From NCBI RefSeq assembly GCF_029227915.1, contig NC_079878.1, positions 4,280,001 through 4,344,000 of the forward strand: 64,000 bases of DNA, in the 5' to 3' direction. The position numbers and the translations under genes were made by a program. The first letter of the stretch is position 1. Each line of letters opens with the position of its first letter. Shown here piece by piece: positions 35,603-47,700 of this stretch. Under the pieces are notes generated by a model. The model searched no databases. It worked only from the letters and a program-made list of their open reading frames with translations, and was not told where the DNA came from. The stretch is from Hydractinia symbiolongicarpus (Eukaryota; Cnidaria; Hydrozoa; Anthoathecata; Hydractiniidae).

Positions 35603-37999
35603 ACCTGTTTTGCTAGTCCTAACGGAACAGCTATAGATGTCATTCTTACAAATAGACCCAGATGTTTTCAACACACACTAACATGTGAAACAGGATTAAG
35701 TGATCATCATCAAATGGTAACTACATTTTTAAAATCTCATTTAGCACGCTTAGCATCCAAGAAAATAATTTACAGAAGTTACAAAAATTTTAATGAGTCC
35801 AACTTTTTACGTGATGTTGAGAACGCAAATTTTATTTGTAATAGTAAAGATCCTGAACTGAATTATGAAAACCTCATCAATGTTTTCACATCTATCATAG
35901 AAAAGCATGCCCCACAGAAGCAAAAAACTCTGCGTGGAAACGAGGCACCATTTATGACAAAAGAGTTAAAAAAGGCAATATATACAAGGTCTAGGTTCAA
36001 AAATAAATACAATAAAAATCCTACTTCTGAAAACAAAATCACGTACAAGAAACAGAGAGACAAGTGTGTAAATTTACGCAAAAAGGCTATCAAAAACCAT
36101 TTCAAAAGGGTAACAGAATCAGGTTTTATTTCCAAAAAAACGTTTTGGGAAACTGTTAAACCCTTGATATCAAATAAAAGTGGAATAAGCAAAGGAGATA
36201 TAGCGATCGTTCAAAATGAAAGTTTAGTTACTGATAAAAAACAGCTAACCAAACTTTTCAACGAATACTACATCAATATTTTAGAAAATTCTTGTGGCAT
36301 GAAACCAAATCCTATAAAATATAAGAATGTAAATGATAAGTCAAAAATGATTGAAGAAATTGTTGATAGTTTTGAAAATCATCCAAGTATCATTAAAATA
36401 AAGGAAATCAATGATTCTAACAACAATGAGAACTTCACATTCCAAGAAGTTGATGAAAATACAATTTCTAAACTGTTTAATGATTTAAACACCAAAGTAT
36501 CAACAGGTGAAGATACAATACCATCAAAGCTGACAAAATTAGCAAAAAGGCACCTAGTAACGCCACTAACAGATGCTATAAATAGTAGCATAGTTTCAAA
36601 CAAATTTCCAAGCAAAGCTAAGCGAGCTGCTGTAACGCCATTGGATAAGGGAGGAAAAGATAAAACTAAAATGTCAAACTACAGGCCTGTCAGTGTTTTA
36701 AATGTTTTTTCTAAATTTTACGAAAGGGTTATGAAAGAACAAATAACCGCTTATATGGAATCAAAATTGTCGACCTTTCTCTCCGCCTATAGGATATGCT
36801 ATAGTACCCAACAAGTACTAATTCGCTTAATAGAGGAATGGAAGAGTAAACTTGATAAGAATTATGTGGTGGGTGCGATCTTGATGGATCTTTCAAAAGC
36901 TTTTGACTGTGTACCACATGACTTACTAATTGCGAAACTAGCTGCTTATGGATTTGACAATAAGTCTCTTCAATTCATTCTATCTTATCTTACTGATAGA
37001 GAGCAAGCCACTCGAATAAATGGGATCTATAGTCTATTTCAAATTATCTTATCTGGTGTACCACAAGGTTCTATTTTGGGACCTATCATATTCAATATAT
37101 TTATAAATGATTTGTTTCTTTTTATAGAAAAATATAAGCTACATAATTACGCTGATGATAACACAATATCCAACTTCTCAAATTCTATTCCTAATTTGAT
37201 AAATACTTCAGAAAACGAAGCTAAAACTGCCCTCTCCTGGTTAAAAGAGAATAAAATGATTGCAAACCCTGAAAAGTTTCACTCGATAATTCTGACAAAG
37301 AATAAGGCAGATAATTTAGGTCTAAAATTTAACATAGGAAATAAAACTATTGAAAGTGAAAATAACGTGAAATTACTAGGTGTGACTATAGACAATAAAT
37401 TAAATTTTGACAGACACGTTAGTGATTTGTGTCGCAAAGCATCAGCCCAACTAAATGCCTTATTTCGATTTAGAAGTTTCTTATCCTTCCAAGCAAAATA
37501 TATTTTAGTTCAAAGTTTTATCTACGCAAATTTCAATTATTGTTCCCTTATATGGCATTTTTCTTCTTCTAAATCTTTATCTAAAGTCGAAATGATACAA
37601 AAACGAGCATTAAGATTTCTGTATAATGATACGGTAAGTACATACGAAAATTTACTTAAAAATTCCAGCAAGAGTCACATGAATGTAAATCGCTTACGGT
37701 CATTGTGTATAGAAATCTCTAAAACTATAAATAACAGCAGCCCTCTTTTTATGAAAGATATATTTTGTTTAAATGATAACGGTAGGACAGTCAGAGAACA
37801 AAATACAAATAATTTGGTAGTCTCAAGGAAAAGGACCGCGACTTTTGGAACTAATAGCTTATCAGCCCTGGGACCAAAGATTTGGAATAACCTACCATCA
37901 CATTTGAAACGATGTGACAACCTTAAAGTTTTTAAAAGCATGATTAAAATGTGGGACGGATCTAAATGTAACTGTGATGAATGTAAGGTCCCTTTATAG
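35597..37999 (+). CDS. LINE ORF2 fragment: endonuclease C-terminus plus reverse transcriptase (partial)
   Basis: This reading frame is open for 800 codons from 35597; the first methionine is at 35714, giving 761 residues from there. The start is artificial because the element is 5'-truncated. The 39 residues before the methionine end in GLSDHHQ, the conserved SDH segment that closes APE-type endonuclease domains. Counting from the methionine, the RT domain spans roughly residues 240-565, with SNYRPVS (321-327), motif A MDLSKAFD (391-398, Asp392), GVPQGSILGP (448-457) and the catalytic YADD (479-482). A thumb-like LLGVTIDNKLNF lies near 554-565, WNNLP at 724-728, and a Cys-rich end CNCDEC at 752-757. 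The product would copy LINE RNA into DNA at a nicked target. No frameshift or internal stop is seen, which points to a young insertion. It lacks the rest of the endonuclease and any ORF1, and has no evident promoter of its own, so it is probably not a functional gene. Confidence 0.93.
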   Translation, partial: HKTCFASPNGTAIDVILTNRPRCFQHTLTCETGLSDHHQMVTTFLKSHLARLASKKIIYRSYKNFNESNFLRDVENANFICNSKDPELNYENLINVFTSIIEKHAPQKQKTLRGNEAPFMTKELKKAIYTRSRFKNKYNKNPTSENKITYKKQRDKCVNLRKKAIKNHFKRVTESGFISKKTFWETVKPLISNKSGISKGDIAIVQNESLVTDKKQLTKLFNEYYINILENSCGMKPNPIKYKNVNDKSKMIEEIVDSFENHPSIIKIKEINDSNNNENFTFQEVDENTISKLFNDLNTKVSTGEDTIPSKLTKLAKRHLVTPLTDAINSSIVSNKFPSKAKRAAVTPLDKGGKDKTKMSNYRPVSVLNVFSKFYERVMKEQITAYMESKLSTFLSAYRICYSTQQVLIRLIEEWKSKLDKNYVVGAILMDLSKAFDCVPHDLLIAKLAAYGFDNKSLQFILSYLTDREQATRINGIYSLFQIILSGVPQGSILGPIIFNIFINDLFLFIEKYKLHNYADDNTISNFSNSIPNLINTSENEAKTALSWLKENKMIANPEKFHSIILTKNKADNLGLKFNIGNKTIESENNVKLLGVTIDNKLNFDRHVSDLCRKASAQLNALFRFRSFLSFQAKYILVQSFIYANFNYCSLIWHFSSSKSLSKVEMIQKRALRFLYNDTVSTYENLLKNSSKSHMNVNRLRSLCIEISKTINNSSPLFMKDIFCLNDNGRTVREQNTNNLVVSRKRTATFGTNSLSALGPKIWNNLPSHLKRCDNLKVFKSMIKMWDGSKCNCDECKVPL

Positions 38000-38152
38000 A
38001 ACTTTGTTGTTATTATTGTTTATATATATAAAAAATATGATTTTATTTAATTGTAAACATAAAAAAAATTTAGTCGATTTAGATTAGTTTTCTTAATTAC
38101 TTTTTTTTTGGAAACTATTGTAAATATGTGAATAATCGACTTTAAATAAATT
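38000..38152 (+). other. LINE 3' untranslated region
   Basis: This AT-rich sequence between the RT stop codon (TAG, 37997-37999) and the tail includes a TATATATATA run and a T9 run at 38101-38109. It has no similarity to the satellite monomer, so it belongs to the element. Confidence 0.8.
38145..38150 (+). promoter_or_regulatory. Polyadenylation signal AATAAA of the LINE
   Basis: A canonical AATAAA lies just upstream of the A-rich tail, at the position expected for 3' end formation of the LINE transcript. Most satellite monomers also contain AATAAA in their A/T tract, so the motif alone is weak. Its place next to the tail supports the call. Confidence 0.65.
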
Positions 38153-38171
38153 GAAAAGAAAAGAAAAAGAA
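38153..38171 (+). other. LINE A-rich 3' tail
   Basis: A run of A with single G interruptions (GAAAAGAAAAGAAAAAGAA) directly precedes the right target-site duplication. It marks the 3' end of the element and confirms + orientation. Confidence 0.85.
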
Positions 38172-38180
38172 AATATCCGA
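38172..38180 (+). repeat. LINE target-site duplication, right copy
   Basis: AATATCCGA is identical to 35572-35580 and is followed by the rest of the interrupted monomer (ATACCATCGCTAAATACATG). Confidence 0.9.
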
Positions 38181-41100
38181 ATACCATCGCTAAATACATG
38201 TGGGGACGAATATGTGACGCAACAGTTGTAACTCAAGCGGATTGATACCGTTAGAAAGTCAATGAAATGTAGTTTTTGAAACTGTCGCTATTTCTTCAGC
38301 GCGCGATAACGGCTAGGATTGGTCAACAGTAAAAAATGACTTTTTTATATAAATTTTTAAATGAAGTGCTACCACAGCGCCCAGCGCAATCGCTGAATTC
38401 CGGCAATCATGTTAAATTAAGAAGAATGTTATTTCTTGGGTCCAGTTGGCTCATTTATAACACTTATCAGGTCACAGTCCAAAGTTAGTTCAATTAAGTC
38501 CCACAGTCAATCGTTTCACTGTTAAAGGCGATGCAACCTAGTAATATCAGAATACTATCGCTAAATACATGTTGATACGAATATGTGACGCAACCGTTGT
38601 AACTCAAACAGATTGATACTGCCAAGAAGTCAATGAAATGAAGTTTTTGAGAATGTCTCTATTTCTTCAGCGCGTGCTAACGGCCAGTATTAGTCCCACA
38701 GTAGAAAAAGACTTAATTATCTAAATTTTTAAATAAAGCATTACCAGAGAGACTAGTGTACTCGCTGAATTCCAGCAACCATGTCGAATTAAGAAGAATG
38801 TTATTTCTTGGGTCCAGTTGGCTCACTTATCACATTTATAAGGTCACAGTCCAAAGTTAGTTCAATTAAGTTCGACAGTCAATCGTTTCACTGTTAAAAG
38901 CGATATAACTTAGAAATATCGGAAGAAAATCACCAAATACATGTTGGTACGAATATGTGACGCAACCGTTGTAATTCAAACGGATTGACACCTTTAGTAA
39001 GTCAATGAAATGTAGTTCTTGAAACTTTCTCTAATTCTTCAACGCGAACTAGCGGCTAGGATTGGTCCCACAGTAAAAAATGACTTATTTATCCTAATTT
39101 TTTAATAAAGTGCAAACACAGCGCCCAGTGTAATCGCTCAGCTCCAGCAATCATGTCAAATTAAGAAGAATGTTATTTCTTGTAGTCAAACTGACTCATT
39201 TTTAACATTTATCAGGTCACAGCCGAAAGTTAGTTCAATTAAGTCCCACAGTCAATCGTTTCACTGTTAAAGGCGATGCAACCTAGTAATATCAGAATAC
39301 TATCGCTAATTACATGTTGATACGAATATGTGACGCAACCGTTGTAACTCAAACGGATTGATACTGCCAAGAAGTCAATGAAATGAAGTTTTTGAGAATG
39401 TCTCTATTTCTTCAGCGCGTGCTAACGGCCAGTATTAGTCCCACAGTAGAAAAAGACTTAATTATCTAAATTTTTAAATAAAGCATTACAAGAGAGACTA
39501 GTGTACTCGCAATGTTATTTCTTGGGTCCAGTTGGCTCACTTATCACATTTATAAGGTCACAGTCCAAAGTTAGTTCAATTAAGTTCGACAGTCAATCGT
39601 TTCACTGTTAAAAGCGATATAACTTAGAAATATTGGAAGAAAATCACTAAATACATGTTGGTACGAATATGTGACGCAACCGTTGTAATTCAAACGAATT
39701 GACACCTTTAGTAAGTCAATGAAATGTAGTTCTTGAAACTTTCTCTAATTCTTCAGCGCGAACTAGCGGCTAGGATTGGTCCCACAGTAAAAAATGACTT
39801 ATTTATCCTAATTTTTTAATACAGTGCTAACACAGCGCCCAGTGTAATCGCTCAGCTCCAGCAATCATGTCAAATTAAGAAGAATGTTATTTCTTGTAGT
39901 CAAACTGGCTCATTTTTAACATTTATCAGGTCACAGCCGAAAGTTAGTTCAAATAAGTCCCACAGTCAATCGTTTCACTGTTAAAAGCGATGCAACTTAG
40001 TCACATCGGAAAAAAAATCACTAAATACATGTTGGTACGAATATTTGACGCAACCGTTGTAACTCAAACGGATTAACACCGTTAGAAGGTCAATGAAATG
40101 TAGTTTTTGAAACCGTCTTTGTTTATTCAGCGCGAAATAACGGCTGGGATTGCTCCCACAGTAAAAAGTGACTTATTTAACTTAATTCTTAAATAAAAGC
40201 TACCACAGTGCCCTGTGCAATCGCTGAGTTCCAGCAATCAAGTCAAATTAAGAAGAATGTTACTTCTTGTACTCCAACTGGCTCATTTATCACATTTATA
40301 AGGTCAAAGTCCAAATTCAGTTCAATTAAGTCCCAAAGTCAATCGTTTCACTGTTAAAGGCGATGCAACCTAGTAATATCCGAATACTATCGCTAAATAC
40401 ATGTTTATACGAATGTGTGACGCAGCCGTTGTAACTCAAACGGATTGATACCTTCAAGAAGTCGATGAAAGGTAGTTTTTGAGAATGTCTCTATTTCTTC
40501 AGGGCGAACTAATGGCTGGGATTGGTCCAACAGTAAAAAATGACTTATTTAACTTAATTTTTAAATAAAACTCTACCACAGCGCCCACTGCAATCGCTGA
40601 GTTTCAGCAATTCATGTCAAATTAAGAAGAATATTACTTATTGTAGTCAAATTGGTTTATTTATCGCATTTACAAGGTCACAGTCCAGAATCAGTTCAAT
40701 TAATTCCCACAGTCAAACGTTTCACTGTTAAAAGCGATGCAACATAGTAATTCCCGAATACTATCGCTAAATATATGTGGGGACTAATATGTGATGAACA
40801 GTTGTAACTCAAATAGATTGATACCGTTAGAAAATCAATGAAATGTAGTTTTTGAAACTGTCGCTATTTTTTCAGCGCGCAATAACGACTAGGATTGGAC
40901 CCACAGTAAAAAATGACTTTTTGATTTAAATTTTTTAATAAAGTGCTACCACAGCGCCCAGTGTAATCGCTCAGCTCCAGCAATCATGTCAAATTAAGAA
41001 GAATGTTATTTCTTGGGTCCAGTTGGATAATTTATAACACTTATCAGGTCACAGTCCAAAGTTAGTTCAATTAAGTCCCACAGTCAATCGTTTCACTGTT

Positions 41101-41790
41101 AAAGGCGATGCAACCTAGTAATATCAGAATACTATCGCTAATTACATGTTGATACGAATATGTGACGCAACCGTTGTAACTCAAATGGATTGATACTGCC
41201 AAGAAGTCAATGAAATGAAGTTTTTGAGAATGTCTCTATTTCTTCAGCGCGTGCTAACGGCCAGTATTAGTCCCACAGTAGAAAAAGACTTAATTATCTA
41301 AATTTTTAAATAAAGCATTACCAGAGAGACTAGTGTACTCGCAATGTTATTTCTTGGGTCCAGTTGGCTAACTTATCACATTTATAAGGTCACAGTCCAA
41401 AGTTAGTTCAATTAAGTTCGACAGTCAATCGTTTCACTGTTAAAAGCGATATAACTTAGAAATATCGAAAGAAAATCACTAAATACATGTTGGTACGAAT
41501 ATGTGACGCAACCGTTGTAATTCAAACGAATTGACACCTTTCGTAAGTCAATGAAATGTAGTTCTTGAAACTTTCTCTAATTCTTCAGCGCGAACTAGCG
41601 GCTAGGATTGGTCCCACAGTAAAAAATGACTTATTTATCCTAATTTTTTAATAAAGTGCTAACACAGCGCCCAGTGTAATCGCTCAGCTCCAGCAATCAT
41701 GTCAAACTAAGAAGAATGTTATTTCTTGTAGTCAAACTGGCTCATTTTTAACATTTATCAGGTCACAGCCGAAAGTTAGTTCAATTAAGT
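38181..41790 (+). repeat. Satellite domain 6: mixed array with CTTGGGTCCAGTTGG monomers
   Basis: Monomers of a family with CTTGGGTCCAGTTGG, GTTCGACAGTCAATCG and GCGAACTAGCGGC appear here. That family is not evident between about 5.2 and 38.4 kb. The TTCGACAGTC marker at 38871 and 39585 gives a 714-bp step, one full monomer plus one lacking 31 bp. Two copies of the 31-bp deletion occur here, with junctions after 39510 and 41342. No gene is present. Confidence 0.8.
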
Positions 41791-44700
41791 CCCACAGTAA
41801 ATCCTTTCACTGTTAAAGGCGATGCAACCTAGTAATATCAGAATACTATCGCTAAATACATGTTGATAGGAATATGTGACGCAACCGTTGTAACTCAAAC
41901 AGATGGATACCGCCAAGAAGTCGATGAAATGTAGTTTTTGAGAATGTCTCTATTTCTTCACCGCGTGCTAACGGCCAGGATTAGTCCCACAGTAAAAAAA
42001 GACTTATTTATCTAAATTTTTAGGTAAAGCACTACCACAGCGCCCAGTGTAATCGCTGAATTCCAGCAATCCTGTCAAATTAAGAAAAATGTTATTCCTT
42101 GGTGCCCAATTAGTTCATTTATCGCATTTACAAGGTCACAGTCCAGAATCAGTTCAATTAAGTCCCACAGTCAATCGTTTCACTGTTAAAAGCGATGCAA
42201 CTTAGTCACATCGGAAAAAAATCACTAAATACATGTTGGTACGAATATTTGACGCAACCGTTGTAACTCAAACGGATTAACACCGTTAGAAGGTCAATGA
42301 AATGTAGTTTTTGAAACCGTCTTTGTTTATTCAGCGCGAAATAACGGCTGGGATTGCTCCCACAGTAAAAAGTGACTTATTTAACCTAATTCTTAAATAA
42401 AAGCTACCACAGTGCCCAGTGCAATCGCTGAGTTCCAGCAATGAAGTCAAATTAAGAAGAATGTTACTTCTTGTACTCCAACTGGCTCATTTATCACATT
42501 TATAAGGTCCAACTCCAAATTCAGTTCAATTAAGTCCCAAAGTCAATCGTTTCACTGTTAAAGGCGATGCAACCTAGTAATATCCGAATACTATCGCTAA
42601 ATACATGTTGATACGAATGTGTGACGCAGCCGTTGTAACTCAAACGGATTGATACCGCCAAGAAGTCGATGAAATGTAGTTTTTGAGAATGTCTCTATTT
42701 CTTCAGCGCGAACTAATGGCTGGGATTGGTCCAACAGTAAAAAATGACTTATTTAACTTAATTTTTAAATAAAACTCTACCACAGCGCCCACTGCAAACG
42801 CTGAGTTTCAGCAATCAAGTCAAATTAAGAAGAATATTACTTATTGTAGTCAATATGGTTTATTTATTGCATTTACAAGGTCACAGTCCAGAATCAGTTC
42901 AATTAATTCCCACAGTCAAACGTTTCACTGTTAAAAGCGATGCAACATAGTAATTCCCGAATACTATCGCTAAATATATGTGGGGACTAATATGTGATGA
43001 ACAGTTGTAACTCAAATAGATTGATACCGTTAGAAAATCAATGAAATGTAGTTTTTGAAACTGTCGCTATTTTTTCAGCGCGCAATAACGACTAGGATTG
43101 AACCCACAGTAAAAAATTACTTTTTGATTTAAATTTTTTAATAAAGTGCTACCACAGCGCCCAGTGTAATCGCTCAGCTCCAGCAATCATGTCAAATTAA
43201 GAAGAATGTTATTTCTTGTAGTCAAACTGGCTCATTTTTAACATTTGTCAGGTCACAGTCGAAAGTTAGTTCAATTAAGTCCCACAGTCAATCGTTTCAC
43301 TGTTAAAGGCGATGCAACCTAGTAATATCAGAATACTATCGCTAAATACATGTTGATACGAATGTGTGACGCAGCCGTTGTAACTCAAACGGATTGATAC
43401 CGCCAAGAAGTCGACGAAATGTAGTTTTTGAGAATGTCTCTATTACTTCAGCGCGTGCTAACGGCCAGGATTTGTCCCACAGTAAAAAGACTTATTTATC
43501 TAAATTTTTAAATCAAGCTCTACCACAGCGCCCAGTGTAATCGCTGAATTCCAGCAATCATGTCGAATTAAGAAAAATGATATTCCTTGGTGCCCAATAG
43601 GCTCATTTATCGCATTTACAAGGTCACAGTCCAGAATCAGTTCAATTAACTCCCACAGCCAATCGCTTCACTGTTAAAAGCGATACAACTTAGTAATATC
43701 GGAAAAAAATCACTAAATACATGTTGGTACGAATATGTGACAGAACTGTTGTAACTCAAACGGATTGACACCGTTAGAAAGTCAATGAAATGTAGTTTTC
43801 GAAACTGTCTCTATTTCTTAAGCGCGAACTAACGGCTAGGATTGTTCCCACAGTAAAAAAACACTTATTTATCTTAATTTTTAAACAAAACCCTACCACA
43901 GCGCCCAGTGTAATCGCTGAGTTCCAGCAATCATGTCAAACTAAGAAGAATGTTATTTCTTGTAGTCAAACTGGCTCATTTTTAACATTTATCAGGTCAC
44001 AGCCGAAAGTTAGTTCAATTAAGTCCCACAGTAAATCCTTTCACTGTTAAAGGCGATGCAACCTAGTAATATCAGAATACTATCGCTAAATACATGTTGA
44101 TACGAATATGTGACGCAACCGTTGTAACTCAAACAGATGGATACCGCCAAGAAGTCGATGAAATGTAGTTTTTGAGAATGTCTCTATTTCTTCAGCGCGT
44201 GCTAACGGCCAGGATTAGTCCCACAGTAAAAAAAGACTTATTTATCTAAATTTTTAAGTAAAGCACTACCACAGCGCCCAGTGTAATCGCTGAATTCCAG
44301 CAATCCTGTCAAATTAAGAAAAATGTTATTCCTTGGTGCCCAATTAGTTCATTTATCGCATTTACAAGGTCACAGTCCAGAATCAGTTCAATTAAGTCCC
44401 ACAGTCAATCGTTTCACTGTTAAAAGCGATGCAACTTAGTCACATCGGAAAAAAATCACTAAATACATGTTGGTACGAATATTTGACGCAACCGTTGTAA
44501 CTCAAACGGATTAACACCGTTAGAAGGTCAATGAAATGTAGTTTTTGAAACCGTCTTTGTTTATTCAGCGCGAAATAACGGCTGGGATTGCTCCCACAGT
44601 AAAAAGTGACTTATTTAACCTAATTCTTAAATAAAAGCTACCACAGTGCCCAGTGCAATCGCTGAGTTCCAGCAATGAAGTCAAATTAAGAAGAATGTTA

Positions 44701-47700
44701 CTTCTTGTACTCCAACTGGCTCATTTATCACATTTATAAGGTCCAACTCCAAATTCAGTTCAATTAAGTCCCAAAGTCAATCGTTTCACTGTTAAAGGCG
44801 ATGCAACCTAGTAATATCCGAATACTATCGCTAAATACATGTTGATACGAATGTGTGACGCAGCCGTTGTAACTCAAACGGATTGATACCGCCAAAAAGT
44901 CGATGAAATGTAGTTTTTGAGAATGTCTCTATTTCTTCAGCGCGAACTAATGGCTGGGATTGGTCCAACAGTAAAAAATGACTTATTTAACTTAATTTTT
45001 AAATAAAACTCTACCACAGCGCCCACTGCAAACGCTGAGTTTCAGCAATCAAGTCAAATTAAGAAGAATATTACTTATTGTAGTCAATATGGTTTATTTA
45101 TCGCATTTACAAGGTCACAGTCCAGAATCAGTTCAATTAATTCCCACAGTCAAACGTTTCACTGTTAAAAGCGATGCAACATAGTAATTCCCGAATACTA
45201 TCGCTAAATATATGTGGGGACTAATATGTGATGAACAGTTGTAACTCAAATAGATTGATACCGTTAGAAAATCAATGAAATGTAGTTTTCGAAACTGTCT
45301 CTATTTCTTAAGCGCGAACTAACGGCTAGGATTGTTCCCACAGTAAAAAAACACTTATTTATCTTAATTTTTAAACAAAACCCTACCACAGCGCCCAGTG
45401 TAATCGCTGAGTTCCAGCAATCATGTCAAACTAAGAAGAATGTTATTTCTTGTAGTCAAACTGGCTCATTTTTAACATTTATCAGGTCACAGCCGAAAGT
45501 TAGTTCAATTAAGTCCCACAGTAAATCCTTTCACTGTTAAAGGCGATGCAACCTAGTAATATCAGAATACTATCGCTAAATACATGTTGATACGAATATG
45601 TGACGCAACCGTTGTAACTCAAACAGATGGATACCGCCAAGAAGTCGATGAAATGTAGTTTTTGAGAATGTCTCTATTTCTTCAGCGCGTGCTAACGGCC
45701 AGGATTAGTCCCACAGTAAAAAAAGACTTATTTATCTAAATTTTTAAGTAAAGCACTACCACAGCGCCCAGTGTAATCGCTGAATTCCAGCAATCCTGTC
45801 AAATTAAGAAAAATGTTATTCCTTGGTGCCCAATTAGTTCATTTATCGCATTTACAAGGTCACAGTCCAGAATCAGTTCAATTAAGTCCCACAGTCAATC
45901 GTTTCACTGTTAAAAGCGATGCAACTTAGTCACATCGGAAAAAAATCACTAAATACATGTTGGTACGAATATTTGACGCAACCGTTGTAACTCAAACGGG
46001 TTAACACCGTTAGAAGGTCAATGAAATGTAGTTTTTGAAACCGTCTTTGTTTATTCAGCGCGAAATAACGGCTGGGATTGCTCCCACAGTAAAAAGTGAC
46101 TTATTTAACCTAATTCTTAAATAAAAGCTACCACAGTGCCCAGTGCAATCGCTGAGTTCCAGCAATGAAGTCAAATTAAGAAGAATGTTACTTCTTGTAC
46201 TCCAACTGGCTCATTTATCACATTTATAAGGTCCAACTCCAAATTCAGTTCAATTAAGTCCCAAAGTCAATCGTTTCACTGTTAAAGGCGATGCAACCTA
46301 GTAATATCCGAATACTATCGCTAAATACATGTTGATACGAATGTGTGACGCAGCCGTTGTAACTCAAACGGATTGATACCGCCAAGAAGTCGATGAAATG
46401 TAGTTTTTGAGAATGTCTCTATTTCTTCAGCGCGAACTAATGGCTGGGATTGGTCCAACAGTAAAAAATGACTTATTTAACTTAATTTTTAAATAAAACT
46501 CTACCACAGCGCCCACTGCAAACGCTGAGTTTCAGCAATCAAGTCAAATTAAGAAGAATATTACTTATTGTAGTCAATATGGTTTATTTATCGCATTTAC
46601 AAGGTCACAGTCCAGAATCAGTTCAATTAATTCCCACAGTCAAACGTTTCACTGTTAAAAGCGATGCAACATAGTAATTCCCGAATACTATCGCTAAATA
46701 TATGTGGGGACTAATATGTGATGAACAGTTGTAACTCAAATAGATTGATACCGTTAGAAAATCAATGAAATGTAGTTTTTGAAACTGTCGCTATTTTTTC
46801 AGCGCGCAATAACGACTAGGATTGAACCCACAGTAAAAAATGACTTTTTGATTTAAATTTTTTAATAAAGTGCTACCACAGCGCCCAGTGTAATCGCTCA
46901 GCTCCAGCAATCATGTCAAATTAAGAAGAATGTTATTTCTTGTAGTCAAACTGGCTCATTTTTAACATTTGTCAGGTCACAGTCGAAAGTTAGTTCAATT
47001 AAGTCCCACAGTCAATCGTTTCACTGTTAAAGGCGATGCAACCTAGTAATATCAGAATACTATCGCTAAATACATGTTGATACGAATGTGTGACGCAGCC
47101 GTTGTAACTCAAACGGATTGATACCGCCAAGAAGTCGACGAAATGTAGTTTTTGAGAATGTCTCTATTACTTCAGCGCGTGCTAACGGCCAGGATTTGTC
47201 CCACAGTAAAAAGACTTATTTATCTAAATTTTTAAATCAAGCTCTACCACAGCGCCCAGTGTAATCGCTGAATTCCAGCAATCATGTCGAATTAAGAAAA
47301 ATGATATTCCTTGGTGCCCAATAGGCTCATTTATCGCATTTACAAGGTCACAGTCCAGAATCAGTTCAATTAACTCCCACAGCCAATCGCTTCACTGTTA
47401 AAAGCGATACAACTTAGTAATATCGGAAAAAAATCACTAAATACATGTTGGTACGAATATGTGACAGAACTGTTGTAACTCAAACGGATTGACACCGTTA
47501 GAAAGTCAATGAAATGTAGTTTCCGAAACTGTCTCTATTTCTTAAGCGCGAACTAACGGCTAGGATTGTTCCCACAGTAAAAAAACACTTATTTATCTTA
47601 ATTTTTAAACAAAACCCTACCACAGCGCCCAGTGTAATCGCTGAGTTCCAGCAATCATGTCAAATTAAGAAGAATGTTATTTCTTGTAGTCAAATTGGTT

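Larger units (their letters stand above)
35581..38171 (+). mobile_element. 5'-truncated non-LTR retrotransposon (LINE, APE-type, Jockey/CR1-like)
   Basis: This insert of about 2.59 kb interrupts one satellite monomer. The body runs from the last 39 residues of an APE-like endonuclease domain, through a full reverse transcriptase and C-terminal region, to a 3' UTR of about 150 bp with AATAAA at 38145-38150 and an A-rich tail with interspersed G. The 9-bp target-site duplication, 3' tail and missing 5' end are the classic outcome of incomplete target-primed reverse transcription. The target monomer is otherwise complete (181 + 191 = 372 bp). No ORF1 and no complete endonuclease are present, so this copy cannot move on its own. 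Its clade within the APE-type LINEs cannot be fixed by eye. Confidence 0.95.

Noticed and set aside
35863-36192. Antisense open frames inside the LINE (also 36379-36615, 36729-36917 and 37675-37941)
   Set aside because: They are opposite-strand shadows of the reverse-transcriptase frame, which has clear catalytic motifs on the + strand.
38145-38150. AATAAA in each monomer's A/T tract as evidence for transcription units
   Set aside because: The motif arises from the AT-rich TTTTTAAATAAA tract and is not linked to any reading frame. Only the copy next to the LINE tail was accepted.
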